Source: Acidobacteriaceae bacterium (GTDB lineage Bacteria; Acidobacteriota; Terriglobia; Terriglobales; Acidobacteriaceae). Taken from it: a DNA stretch of 64,000 nt. The notes under the pieces are model-generated. The model was not told the origin of the DNA, did not search any database, and saw only the letters and a program-made list of their open reading frames with translations. Below are positions 47,151 to 55,649 of this stretch, one piece after another. Position numbers and translations under genes: made by a program. The DNA lies in assembly GCA_003134855.1 (NCBI GenBank), contig PLCS01000014.1:274541-338540 (forward strand), read 5' to 3'. The number at the start of each line of letters is the position of its first letter. Position 1 is the first letter of the stretch.

Positions 47151-47187
47151 AAAAAAACACCCCCGAAGGATCTCTTCTCTTCGGAGG
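47151..47187 (-). terminator. Intrinsic terminator of the candidate RNA
   Basis: Minus strand CCTCCGAAG pairs with CTTCGGGGG (9 bp with one G-T), followed by TG and seven T residues. It points away from purC and toward vapC. Confidence 0.8.
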
Positions 47188-47335
47188 CGCTTGTGTGTCA
47201 CAAGTTAGAGGGGGACCAGTAGCCGGCACTGGAGGTCGGTAGTACACGGCTACTGGTGATCCCTGCACAAACGAAGCTAGCTGCGGCTTCCCCTTTCCAC
47301 GGCTACTTCGTGTCGCCAGGCTCAAAGAGGCGTTC
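47151..47335 (-). ncRNA. Candidate structured non-coding RNA
   Basis: On the minus strand four hairpins occur in order. P1 (47271-47311): ACGAAGTAGC with GCTA, bulge, CTTCGT, extended by GTGG/CCGC, loop AAAGGGGAAG. P2 (47215-47257): perfect 11 bp ACCAGTAGCCG / CGGCTACTGGT. P3 (47190-47204): CTTGTG ACA CACAAG. P4 (47151-47187): terminator with TTTTTTT. The GGGG of the P1 loop can pair with CCCCC between P2 and P3. No protein frame with a ribosome-binding site fits. Not recognised as 6S, SRP, tmRNA or RNase P RNA. A weak promoter (TTGTCA, TAAGAA) precedes it. Confidence 0.6.
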
Positions 47336-47621
47336 TTACGTGCGCTCCAAGCCATGTTGACAATTGGAGTGTCTCTTATGCGGACAAGGCCGTTCCGTGA
47401 CGGTCGTCACACAGCTGTGTGAAGCTTCCAATATTGGGATGCCGGCTAAAATGACCCCCTGATGAACCGGGTTCGCCAAGAAATCCTGAAGAAGTTGCGC
47501 TGGCGGAGTGCCGGCTCCAGGCTGCAAAACACGTTCTTTTCGAGGCTGAAAAAGGAAGGTTGACAAAGCGCGCCGCGGCTTTGAGAATCGGTATTCAGTT
47601 CCCTCCGAGGTACTTCTCCAC
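47336..47621. other. Intergenic region upstream of purC
   Basis: Holds the likely purC promoter (TTGACA at 47560-47565, GAGAAT at 47583-47588, 17-base spacing) and, on the other strand, the presumed promoter of the candidate RNA. A basic 33-codon frame at 47462-47563 has no ribosome-binding site and was not accepted. Confidence 0.5.
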
Positions 47622-48542
47622 GTGACCGCACTCCTGAATACGAATCTGGGCGCAATGCCGCTGCTGGGCCGGGGCAAGGTGCGCGACCTGTACGCGGTAG
47701 GCGACGCGCTGCTGTTGGTGGCCAGCGATCGCATTTCGGCCTTCGATCATGTGCTGGCGACCGGGATTCCTGGCAAAGGAATTATCCTGACGCAGATCTC
47801 GCTGTTCTGGTTCGATCTGTTGTCTGAGTTGGTTCCTAATCATCTTATTACGGCCGAGGTGAGCGAATTTCCCGTCTCGTTGCAGCCTTATGCGGATCAA
47901 CTGGAAGGCCGCTCGATGCTGGTGAAGCGGGCCAGGATGCTGCCGGTGGAGTGCGTGGCGCGGGGCTACCTGACAGGTTCGGGCTGGAAGGAGTACCGGG
48001 CGAGCGGGACGGTCTGCGGGATTCCGCTGCCCACGGGCCTCCTGGACGGCTCACGGCTGCCGGAGCCTTTGTACACGCCCTCGACCAAGGGCGAGGCAGG
48101 CACGCACGATGAGAACATCTCGTATGCGGCAACCGAGGCGGCTGTAGGCGCGGCGGATGCGGCGGAACTGAAGCGGCTGACGCTGGCGATTTATCAGAGG
48201 GCCGCCGAGCACGCCGAGTCGCGCGGGCTGATCCTGGCCGACACAAAATTCGAGTTTGGCAGAACGGCGGAAGGAATTATACTGGCCGATGAGGTGCTGA
48301 CGCCGGACTCTTCGCGTTTTTGGGAGGCGACGGCGTGGAAGCCGGGCGGCGCGCAGCCCTCATTCGACAAACAGTTCGTACGCGACTATCTTGAATCAAT
48401 CCATTGGAACAAGCAAAAGCCCGCTCCGGGACTGCCGGACGAGGTGTTGGAGCGGACACAGGCCAAGTACCTTGAGGCCTTCCGCCGCTTGACCGGGCGG
48501 GAGTTGAATTTGCAAGGAGTGGACGGTACTCACCGGACGTAG
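47622..48542 (+). CDS. purC: Phosphoribosylaminoimidazole-succinocarboxamide synthase
   Basis: A 306-residue SAICAR synthetase of purine biosynthesis, joining CAIR and aspartate with ATP. Motifs GRGKVRDLYAVGD (residues 17-29), SDRISAFDHVLATGIPGKG, VKRARMLPVECVARGYLTGSGW and LADTKFEFG are characteristic. The length is that of the long eukaryote-like/proteobacterial form. Start is a GTG. cvpA follows 12 bases later. Confidence 0.95.
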   Translation: MTALLNTNLGAMPLLGRGKVRDLYAVGDALLLVASDRISAFDHVLATGIPGKGIILTQISLFWFDLLSELVPNHLITAEVSEFPVSLQPYADQLEGRSMLVKRARMLPVECVARGYLTGSGWKEYRASGTVCGIPLPTGLLDGSRLPEPLYTPSTKGEAGTHDENISYAATEAAVGAADAAELKRLTLAIYQRAAEHAESRGLILADTKFEFGRTAEGIILADEVLTPDSSRFWEATAWKPGGAQPSFDKQFVRDYLESIHWNKQKPAPGLPDEVLERTQAKYLEAFRRLTGRELNLQGVDGTHRT

Positions 48543-48554
48543 ACGGAGTGCGGC

Positions 48555-49100
48555 ATGATATGGGTGGACTGGGTTATCGTGTTGGTCATTTTACTGGCCA
48601 TTCTGGGAGGGCTGAGGGAGGGCTTCTTCCGTTCAGCCTGTTCCGCGGTCGGCCTGCTGCTGGGCTTGGCTCTGGCAGCCTGGAACTACGGCCGGCTCGC
48701 TGCGTGGCTGATGTTCTTTGTGCGCAACGAGGCGGTGGCGAATGTGATTGGGTTCATGGCGATTACGTTTGCGGTGATGGCGTTGGCTGGAATAGCCGGC
48801 CAGATGATTGCCCATACTGTGCACGGTATGGGTCTGGGATGCCTGGACAGGCTGCTCGGGGCAGCCTTCGGGTTCTTGCAGGGCGCGCTGCTGGTGATGG
48901 TGGTGATTCTGGTAGCACTGGCTTTTTACCCGCATGCCCACTGGCTGGCGAGGGCCAAATTGCCCAAGTACTTTTTTGCGGCCTGTCATATGACCGCGCG
49001 CATGAGTCCGGAGGAGATGGCGGATCGCATCCGGCACGGGCTCCTCGTGCTGGAGGATGAATCGCAACAATGGCTGCACTCCGGCAAGGGTGGAGTGTGA
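48555..49100 (+). CDS. cvpA: CvpA-family inner-membrane protein
   Basis: A 181-residue membrane protein with four predicted helices (WVIVLVILLAILGGLREGFF, SAVGLLLGLALAAWNYG, GFMAITFAVMALAGIAG, FGFLQGALLVMVVILVALAF) and a cytosolic polar C-terminus. GLREGFFR and LDRLLGAAFGFLQG are family hallmarks. CvpA is linked to colicin V production and envelope stress; linkage to purC parallels the purF-cvpA link in other bacteria. Confidence 0.85.
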   Translation: MIWVDWVIVLVILLAILGGLREGFFRSACSAVGLLLGLALAAWNYGRLAAWLMFFVRNEAVANVIGFMAITFAVMALAGIAGQMIAHTVHGMGLGCLDRLLGAAFGFLQGALLVMVVILVALAFYPHAHWLARAKLPKYFFAACHMTARMSPEEMADRIRHGLLVLEDESQQWLHSGKGGV

Positions 49101-49151
49101 TTTGCTACAGGGCGCGGTGCAAAGGAATCGGTCAAGATAAGCTAATACGAA

Positions 49152-49454
49152 GTGATCGAGGTGAACGTGAGACGAGAACTGGATAGCCTGGTGACACAAA
49201 TGCACTCCAGCGGCGTGGGCTACGAGGAGGCCGTGCGAGAGTTCAAGAAGCAATATCTGCGCGAAGTTTTGGTGGCGCACCGGGGGAACCAGTGCAAGGC
49301 AGCCGAAGAGATGGGGATGCATCGCAACACGCTCAGCCGCACCATGGCCGATCTGGGGCTGCATCTGGCCGAGGTGCGCGCCACGCTCAAGCGTCCGCCG
49401 CGCAGCGAACGTCCTGTGTTTAGCGCGGTCCGCCAGGTCTACCGGCGTGGCTGA
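49152..49454 (+). CDS. Fis-type helix-turn-helix regulator
   Basis: A 100-residue protein whose centre (about residues 25-68: EAVREFKKQYLREVLVAHRG, then NQCKAAEEMGMHRNTLSRTM) matches the Fis/NtrC C-terminal HTH. There is no AAA+ domain. It may be a stand-alone nucleoid or enhancer-binding protein. Three GTG codons (49152, 49161, 49167) are possible starts. The N-terminal 20 residues and basic C-terminal tail are not diagnostic. Confidence 0.78.
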   Translation: MIEVNVRRELDSLVTQMHSSGVGYEEAVREFKKQYLREVLVAHRGNQCKAAEEMGMHRNTLSRTMADLGLHLAEVRATLKRPPRSERPVFSAVRQVYRRG

Positions 49455-49472
49455 CGGCGCTTTTCAACATTC

Positions 49473-50225
49473 ATGCAAACCACTCCACAGACCCGCGAAG
49501 AACGAAATCATGCCGCGCGCGTGCACATCGAACCGGGCTTTGCCTGGGACGGGCAGGATGCATACCTTTTTGACATTGACGGCACGCTGCTGCGCAACCG
49601 CGACCGCATCCATCGCGATTCCTTTGTCATCGGCGTTCAGCAGGTGACGGGCTTTGATATTCAGCCGGTTCTCTTCCTCACTCCCGGCGGCACGGACCCG
49701 GTGATTCTGCGCGATGCCTTCGAAAAGGCTGATATTCCCCGTGAAGTGATCGAGCCGCAATGGGATGCGATTGTTGAGGCGATTCACCGTGCCTGTGAAG
49801 AGCGGCGTGATGCGATGGAGATACGCATGATGCCGGGTGTGGAAGCAGTCCTGGCGCACCTCGTGCAGAAAGGCGCGCTGCTGGGTGTGGCCACCGGCAA
49901 TCTGGAGGCCATCGGCTGGATCAAGATCGAAGAGGCCGGACTGCGAGAGTGGTTCCGTTTTGGCGGCTTCAGCGACCATTTTCCGATCCGCGCGGAGTTG
50001 GTCGCGAATGCCGTGCGCAAGGCCCGGGAGATGGCCGGCGCTGGGGCGCGGGTCTGCGTGGTCGGCGATACGCCGCGCGACATTGAGGCGGCGCGGGCCA
50101 ACGCGCTGCCGGTAATTGCCGTGGCCACAGGCAGATTCAACTTCGAGGAGCTGCTCGAATACCGGCCGGAGGTCTGCGCTTCGTCGCTGGCGGATCTGCT
50201 GGCACAGACACAGGTCGCGCCATGA
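49473..50225 (+). CDS. HAD-superfamily phosphatase
   Basis: A 250-residue HAD hydrolase resembling phosphoglycolate phosphatases. Motif I is LFDIDGTLLRN (nucleophile Asp and acid Asp), motif II VATGN, motif III lysine in ELVANAVRKA, motif IV VVGDTPRDIEAA. An alpha-helical cap lies between motifs I and II. The gene overlaps the secretin-like gene by four bases. The substrate is not evident. Confidence 0.85.
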   Translation: MQTTPQTREERNHAARVHIEPGFAWDGQDAYLFDIDGTLLRNRDRIHRDSFVIGVQQVTGFDIQPVLFLTPGGTDPVILRDAFEKADIPREVIEPQWDAIVEAIHRACEERRDAMEIRMMPGVEAVLAHLVQKGALLGVATGNLEAIGWIKIEEAGLREWFRFGGFSDHFPIRAELVANAVRKAREMAGAGARVCVVGDTPRDIEAARANALPVIAVATGRFNFEELLEYRPEVCASSLADLLAQTQVAP

Positions 50226-52204
50226 GATCAAATCCATTGGCAAACACGTCGTTCAGGCGAGGGACGAGCCTATTAACAGCATTATTGTTGCTGGTCGCCG
50301 TTTCGGGCATCCTTCACGCCCAGACGGCAGCTTCGCCAGCGCCGCCGCAGAACGCGATAACCGGCCCGGCCTCTGCGACGACTCCAGTCATTGATGCAAA
50401 ACAGGCTCAGGCCGCGCCCGCCAAGCCGGTGCGCAACTCCGACCGGCGGCGCGCGGCAAGGCTCTACCTTGCGGCCAGCAAGCAGTTTGTTGGCGAGCAG
50501 TTTGAAGAGGCGATGCGCGGCTATGAACAGGCGGCCGCGCTAGACCCTGGCAACGCCGACTATCCGCTGGCGGCGAGCGTGGCGCGCAGTCACGCGGTAA
50601 CGGCTCTGATTCAGGCCGCGGCCAAGGACCGGATGCGCGGCGAAGCGGGGGCGGCGCGCGCGGCCCTGGCTCACGCACTCGAAATGGAGCCATCCAACTC
50701 CCGGGTGAAGCAGCACTTGTATGAGTTGGGAGACTCTGCCCTACTGGGGCAGGCCAGGCCCATCTACGAGCAGGGCGCAGGGAGGGCCGGCGATGCGGTT
50801 GAACTGGCGCCCTCTGCCGAAGTCCACAGCTTTCACCTGCACACCGACCAGCGCCAGCTCCTCCAGCAGCTCTTCAAGTCCTACGGGATTGAAGCCACCG
50901 TGGACGAAAGCGTACGCAACGCCCAGGCCCGCCTGGATGTGGACGATGCCCGCTTCGAGACGGCAGTGCGCGTCGCGGGAATGGTGACGGAGTCGTTTTA
51001 TGTTCCGCTGGACGCGCACCGCGCGCTGGTGGTTCGCGACACCAGGGATAATCGCCAGCAGTATACGCGCCAGGAGTACGAGACGGTCTATCTGCCGGGG
51101 TTGAACAAGGAAGAGCTGGCCGACATCGGCAACATGGCCAAGAACGTCTTTGATGCGCCGCAGGCGGTGACCGAGCCATCCTCCGGGACGATCACGCTGC
51201 GCGCCTCCCAGAGTACGCTGGACGCCTTCAACGCCACCATGAGCCAGTTGCTCGACGGGCACAGCCAGGTGCTGCTGGAGGTGCGCATGATCCAGCTTGC
51301 GCACATCAGCGCGCGCAACACCGGCGTGAAACCTCCGCAGAGCGTTTCAGCTATCAATGTCTACTCCGAGGAGCAGTCCATCCTGAACTCCAACCAGGCC
51401 CTGGTGCAGCAGATTATCTCTTCGGGTTTGGCCGCGCCCGGCGACACGCTGGCGATTCTTGGCATTCTGCTGGCCTCCGGCCAGGTTTCCAGCTCCCTGC
51501 TCACCAACGGCGTAGCCCTCTTTGGCGGTGGTCTCACGGCGTCGGCTCTCGCCCCTGGTTCAATGTCGGCCAACTTCAGCCTGAACTCATCGGACTCGCG
51601 TGAGCTGGATGAGATCCAGTTGCGGCTGGGCGACGGCGAGGATGCAACGCTGAAGACCGGCATGCGTTATCCCATCCAGACCTCTTCGTACTCGAGCATT
51701 GCCGGCAGCGTGCCCACGATTCCCGGACTCACCGGCGCGGGAAGTTCCAGCAGCCTTTCTTCGCTGCTGGCTTCCTACGGCGGCGTGCCGAATATTCCCC
51801 AGGTGCAGTACCAGGATCTGGGGCTGACCCTGAAGGCGACGCCCAGAGTGATGCGCGGCAGCGAAGTGGCGCTCAAGATCGACATGAAGATCGATGCCCT
51901 GGCCGGAACGTCAGTCAACGGCAATCCGGTGCTCAGCAATCGCGCCTGGTCCGGAGTGGTAACGGTAAAGCCGGGCGAGGCTGTGGAGGTAGTCAGCGAA
52001 CTGGACAAAACCGAGAGTCGCGCCATCAGCGGTGTGCCGGGAATCAGCGAGATTCCGGGCATGAATAATCTGACCGGCAAAGACACACAGAAAAACTACG
52101 CGACGCTGCTGATTATCATCACGCCCCATGTGATTCGCGGCGCGCAGGCCGCCGGCCACTCACCCATGCTGCGAGTGGAACGTGGACAAACAGCGGCGCA
52201 TTAA
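50222..52204 (+). CDS. TPR-containing secretin-domain outer-membrane protein
   Basis: A 660-residue exported protein. A signal peptide (about residues 16-34, LLTALLLLVAVSGILHAQ) is followed by a Pro/Ala linker, a TPR-like region (about 75-175: ARLYLAASKQFVGEQFEEAM, AAALDPGNADYP), an N-domain-like part and the secretin domain (about 330-645) with VLLEVRMIQLAHI and KNYATLLIIITPHVI at the end. It resembles GspD/PilQ relatives that form outer-membrane gates, but no other type II secretion or pilus gene is nearby. Confidence 0.85.
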   Translation: MRSNPLANTSFRRGTSLLTALLLLVAVSGILHAQTAASPAPPQNAITGPASATTPVIDAKQAQAAPAKPVRNSDRRRAARLYLAASKQFVGEQFEEAMRGYEQAAALDPGNADYPLAASVARSHAVTALIQAAAKDRMRGEAGAARAALAHALEMEPSNSRVKQHLYELGDSALLGQARPIYEQGAGRAGDAVELAPSAEVHSFHLHTDQRQLLQQLFKSYGIEATVDESVRNAQARLDVDDARFETAVRVAGMVTESFYVPLDAHRALVVRDTRDNRQQYTRQEYETVYLPGLNKEELADIGNMAKNVFDAPQAVTEPSSGTITLRASQSTLDAFNATMSQLLDGHSQVLLEVRMIQLAHISARNTGVKPPQSVSAINVYSEEQSILNSNQALVQQIISSGLAAPGDTLAILGILLASGQVSSSLLTNGVALFGGGLTASALAPGSMSANFSLNSSDSRELDEIQLRLGDGEDATLKTGMRYPIQTSSYSSIAGSVPTIPGLTGAGSSSSLSSLLASYGGVPNIPQVQYQDLGLTLKATPRVMRGSEVALKIDMKIDALAGTSVNGNPVLSNRAWSGVVTVKPGEAVEVVSELDKTESRAISGVPGISEIPGMNNLTGKDTQKNYATLLIIITPHVIRGAQAAGHSPMLRVERGQTAAH

Positions 52205-52376
52205 GCCGGCAAGATGCAGCGTGCGGCCATCATGTAGACTGGAAGAGCGAGTCCCGCCGTCTCCCGGCAAGATTTTTGCATGGAGAGGCAAGCGAGTGGC
52301 CGCGACGTTGAAGCCGCGCGCAGGTTTCTTGCGCGTGTGTGCAGAGACACACTGAAGAAGGAGAACTACCCTACCG

Positions 52377-52556
52377 ATGGCCAAGATAGCCAAAACAGGT
52401 GACCGCAAGAAGGTAATGGACACGACGAAGTCGACCGACTGTCCCAAGTGCAGCAAGCCGACGCGCATCGTCAAGCGCGTGAAGGACCGCGAACGCGGCG
52501 TGCCCGGCGGCGTTTACATCTCGTGCTCCGTTTGCGATTTCTACGAGAAGCTCTAA
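52377..52556 (+). CDS. Small zinc-ribbon protein, 59 residues
   Basis: Encodes a basic 59-residue protein starting MAKIAKTGDRKKVMD. Two CxxC pairs, CPKC (22-25) and CSVC (50-53), are separated by 24 residues containing TRIVKRVKDRERGVPGG, the layout of a small zinc ribbon. AAGGAG lies 13 bases upstream of the ATG. A hairpin terminator follows 18 bases after the stop. High lysine content suggests nucleic acid or ribosome binding; no named family was recognised. Confidence 0.75.
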   Translation: MAKIAKTGDRKKVMDTTKSTDCPKCSKPTRIVKRVKDRERGVPGGVYISCSVCDFYEKL

Positions 52557-52573
52557 GCGCCGGTTTGGCGCGG

Positions 52574-52606
52574 AAAAGGCCCGGCTCCGGCCGGACTTTT
52601 TTTCGT
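52574..52606 (+). terminator. Terminator after the zinc-ribbon gene
   Basis: CCGGC, loop TCCG, GCCGG flanked by AAAAG on the left and CTTTTTTT on the right. Confidence 0.7.
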
Positions 52607-52675
52607 TCGGCGCTATACTTCAACCTGAGATGAGTTCTTGCGCGCCGCGTTGGCGTGAGGTCGGGGAGAGAGCGA

Positions 52676-53824
52676 ATGAGTGCAACTGTGGCGAAGGATA
52701 AGCCAGGGAGCGCCGCTCTATTGGCGGCGATTGCTTTATCGGGCGTATTGCTTTGCGGATGCGGTGGAGGATCAACCGTCTCTAGCATCGGCACCGGCAC
52801 GACAACCCTGTCGCCGACGCCCACCATCTCCACCACATCAGCACAGAATGGCGCCATCATCGTATCGATTTCCTCGACGGCCTCCGGCACAACCCTCTAT
52901 TACACACTCGACGGCGGTATACCCGACCAATACTCCTCGCTGACGCTCCCCTACGAGGGGCCGTTCCTGGTGGCCTCGAATCTCACTGTGCAAGCGATTG
53001 CCATTGCTCCCGGCGATGCGCCTAGCGGCACCGCAAGCCAGGTTTTCAAGCCCGACATTCCTTCGGGAACGCTGGTGTGGGGCGACGAATTCAACAACGC
53101 GACCAGCGCCAGCGCGCAGCCGAATCCGCAGGTATGGACCTACGACACCGGCAACAGCGGCTTCGGCAACCAGGAGCTGGAAAACTACTGCGCCTGGGGC
53201 TCGGCCGCCGCGCCCTGCGACCCCGCCAAGCCCAACGCCTACACGGACCCGAGCGGCATCCTGCACATTGTGGCCCGTCAGCCCTCGGCCGGAGTCTACA
53301 CCTCGGCCCGGCTGAAGACCCAGGGCCTCTTCAGTTTTCAGTATGGCCGCATTGAGGCGCGCATGATGCTGCCCGAGTCGCAGGGCATGTGGCCCGCCTT
53401 CTGGCTGTTGGGCAACAGCATCGCCACCGTCAACTGGCCGGCCTGCGGCGAACTGGACGTGATGGAGCACATCAACGGCAGCAATCCGCAGAACGAGGGC
53501 TTCGACTGGGTTCAAGGCTCGATTCATGGAACCAATCTGAATGGCGGCATCCAATATCATCCGGCGGCCTTCTCCGCCGCGGCCTGGCATACTTACGGCA
53601 TGATCTGGACCAAGGGGCAGATTCAGTACTATGTGGACGCTCCGACCAACATCTATGCCACCTTCACGCACAGCACGCAGACCGGCACATGGCCCTTCGA
53701 TTCAGGTCCGGAGTTTATCCTCCTGAATCTGGCCGTTGGGGGCAATTGGCCCGGCTCTCCCGATGCGACCACGGTCTTTCCCTCGGGGATGCAGGTGGAT
53801 TATGTGCGGGTATACACGAATTAG
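52676..53824 (+). CDS. GH16 glucanase lipoprotein
   Basis: A 382-residue secreted lipoprotein. The N-terminus has a lipobox (LLCGC, Cys29). Residues about 45-125 form a small beta-sandwich with TLYYTLDGGIPD, as in chitobiase C-terminal (CHB_HEX) domains. Residues 130-382 are a GH16 domain with the catalytic signature GELDVMEHING (Glu259, Asp261, Glu264) and FWLLGNSIATVNWP. Likely an endo-beta-1,3(-1,4)-glucanase on the outer membrane surface. The ATG at 52676 follows GGGGAGAGA. Confidence 0.88.
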   Translation: MSATVAKDKPGSAALLAAIALSGVLLCGCGGGSTVSSIGTGTTTLSPTPTISTTSAQNGAIIVSISSTASGTTLYYTLDGGIPDQYSSLTLPYEGPFLVASNLTVQAIAIAPGDAPSGTASQVFKPDIPSGTLVWGDEFNNATSASAQPNPQVWTYDTGNSGFGNQELENYCAWGSAAAPCDPAKPNAYTDPSGILHIVARQPSAGVYTSARLKTQGLFSFQYGRIEARMMLPESQGMWPAFWLLGNSIATVNWPACGELDVMEHINGSNPQNEGFDWVQGSIHGTNLNGGIQYHPAAFSAAAWHTYGMIWTKGQIQYYVDAPTNIYATFTHSTQTGTWPFDSGPEFILLNLAVGGNWPGSPDATTVFPSGMQVDYVRVYTN

Positions 53825-53953
53825 GATATGACGCGAGTATTCCTACTCCTTGATTTGTAGTGTTACCGCCGAGTTACAGATTGAAAAAGATATTTGCACG
53901 TTCTTTGCATCACTTTGACCTTCTTTTTACAGTTCCCGGCGGATACTGTTTCC

Positions 53954-54865
53954 GTGATCGCCGACGCTCGTCCTACGGTTCCGTTGAAATTAGCCGTTGC
54001 TTCCGCCTCACTGGCGGAGCTTGACTTTCCTGCATTTATCCCATCGCGGCCTCTGGAGCCGCGCAAACCGCGCATACGCGCCGAGGTGGGCCGCTACCGG
54101 CTGCGGCTGGCTGAAACGGCTGAAGATCGCGAGGCCGCCTGCCGGCTGCGCTTCAGAGTCTTCAATATCGAGTTGAACGAGGGGCTTACGAGTTCGTACC
54201 AAACCGGACTCGATACGGACAACTTCGACCTCTTCTGCGAGCATCTGCTGGTGGAGGATAAGATGGAGAGCAATCCCTCTCGGCGCGTCGTGGGCACGTA
54301 CCGGATGCAGTCCGGCGCGACCGCCTTGCGCAACCTGGGCTACTACTCTGAGCGGGAGTTCAATTTTGCATCCTATGAGCCGCTAAGAGCTGGCATCTTG
54401 GAGTTGGGCCGCGCCTCGATCGATCGCGAACACCGCACGCCGGAGGTGCTCACCTTGCTGTGGAGGGGTATCGCACAGTATGCTAACGACATGGGATTGC
54501 GTTACCTGATCGGTTGCTCGTCATTGACTTCGAAAGACCCGGCGGAAGGTTGGCAGGTGTATCGCCAGCTTGAGCAGTACAGGGTTTCACCGGAGTTCGA
54601 GACTGAGCCTACCACCGCTTATGTATGTCCCAGCGAGCCAGGGAGCCGGCACTCACAGTTGCCGCCCCAAACAGATGACCTGTCGTTGCGAACTCCATTC
54701 AAGGTGCCCAAGCTGCTGAAGACCTATCTGGCCATCGGCGCGCGCATCTGCGGACCGCCGGCATGGGACCGGGATTTTGGCACCATCGATTTCCTTACTC
54801 TGCTCGATCTTAGATTGCTCTCGTCCTCGGCGCGCAATCGCTTTCTGGCCCCGCTGACCACATGA
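53954..54865 (+). CDS. olsB: Ornithine lipid N-acyltransferase (OlsB-like)
   Basis: A 303-residue GNAT-fold acyltransferase. The segment YRLRLAETAEDREAACRLRFRVFN, then VVGTYRM and ELGRASIDREHR matches the OlsB/hemolysin-type family that acylates ornithine with 3-hydroxyacyl-ACP. The following gene, coupled by ATGA, is the matching O-acyltransferase. Start uncertain: GTG 53954 was chosen with GGCGGA upstream; the frame opens 60 bases earlier at a TTG. Membrane-associated synthesis of a phosphate-free lipid is the expected role. Confidence 0.83.
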   Translation: MIADARPTVPLKLAVASASLAELDFPAFIPSRPLEPRKPRIRAEVGRYRLRLAETAEDREAACRLRFRVFNIELNEGLTSSYQTGLDTDNFDLFCEHLLVEDKMESNPSRRVVGTYRMQSGATALRNLGYYSEREFNFASYEPLRAGILELGRASIDREHRTPEVLTLLWRGIAQYANDMGLRYLIGCSSLTSKDPAEGWQVYRQLEQYRVSPEFETEPTTAYVCPSEPGSRHSQLPPQTDDLSLRTPFKVPKLLKTYLAIGARICGPPAWDRDFGTIDFLTLLDLRLLSSSARNRFLAPLTT

Positions 54866-55599
54866 GCTTTCTTGCCTTCCGGCGCGCTGTGGCGCTGGGA
54901 TTCGCTCTAGCCCTGTCCATTGTTCGCTTCTGGATTCTGCGGCTCCGTGGCCCTCTTACGCTGGAAAAACGCGCCCTGTGGGTGCAGCAGACATGCCTCG
55001 GTATTCTGAATGGCGTGGGCATTCGTTATCGCGTGGAAGGCACTCCGCCCACCCATGGGCTGGTGGTTGCCAACCACCTCAGCTACATCGACATTCTCGT
55101 TCTTTCGGCGGCTATGCCCTGCTTTTTTGTCGCCAAGGTGGAGATCGGCGGCTGGCCATTCTTCGGCAAGGCGGCGCGCGTGGGTGGCACCATCTTCCTG
55201 GACCGGTCGAGCCTGGCCAGCGCCAACGCGGTGAGCGAGCAAATGACCGAGCGGCTCAAGCTGCCGATGCCTCTGCTGCTCTTTCCCGAGGGCACCAGCA
55301 CCGATGGCAGCAAGGTGTTGCGCTTCCACTCCCGTCTGATCGACCCGGCCACCGTAGCCGGCGCGCAGATTACCTCCGCCGCCGTGCGCTACATCATCGA
55401 GGACGGCACACCGGAGGCGAAGCTCTGCTGGGGAGATGACACGCTCTTTATCACCCATCTGCTGATGACGCTGAACACACCCGGCTTCTCGGCGAAGGTA
55501 ACTTTTGGCGAGCCGCACGTCTACCCCGACCGCCGCACCGCTGCCGATGCAACCCACGACGAAGTGACCGCCATGCGCGCGCAGTTGCCGCTGCCGTAA
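54862..55599 (+). CDS. olsA: Lysophospholipid-type acyltransferase (OlsA-like)
   Basis: A 245-residue PlsC-family acyltransferase. One N-terminal membrane segment (about residues 8-28) is followed by the catalytic HX4D motif in ANHLSYIDILV, the glycerol/acceptor motif GGTIFLDRSS and LLFPEGTSTDGS. Overlap with olsB indicates that it adds the second acyl chain to lyso-ornithine lipid; an ordinary 1-acylglycerol-phosphate acyltransferase is the alternative. Confidence 0.82.
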   Translation: MSFLAFRRAVALGFALALSIVRFWILRLRGPLTLEKRALWVQQTCLGILNGVGIRYRVEGTPPTHGLVVANHLSYIDILVLSAAMPCFFVAKVEIGGWPFFGKAARVGGTIFLDRSSLASANAVSEQMTERLKLPMPLLLFPEGTSTDGSKVLRFHSRLIDPATVAGAQITSAAVRYIIEDGTPEAKLCWGDDTLFITHLLMTLNTPGFSAKVTFGEPHVYPDRRTAADATHDEVTAMRAQLPLP

Positions 55600-55649
55600 A
55601 AGCTGGGAAGACCGATGGTCAGGCGCGACTGCCGATTGCCTGCGTCGCT

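Noticed and set aside
47462..47563. 33-codon basic frame upstream of purC
   Set aside because: No Shine-Dalgarno sequence and it overlaps the -35 region of the purC promoter.
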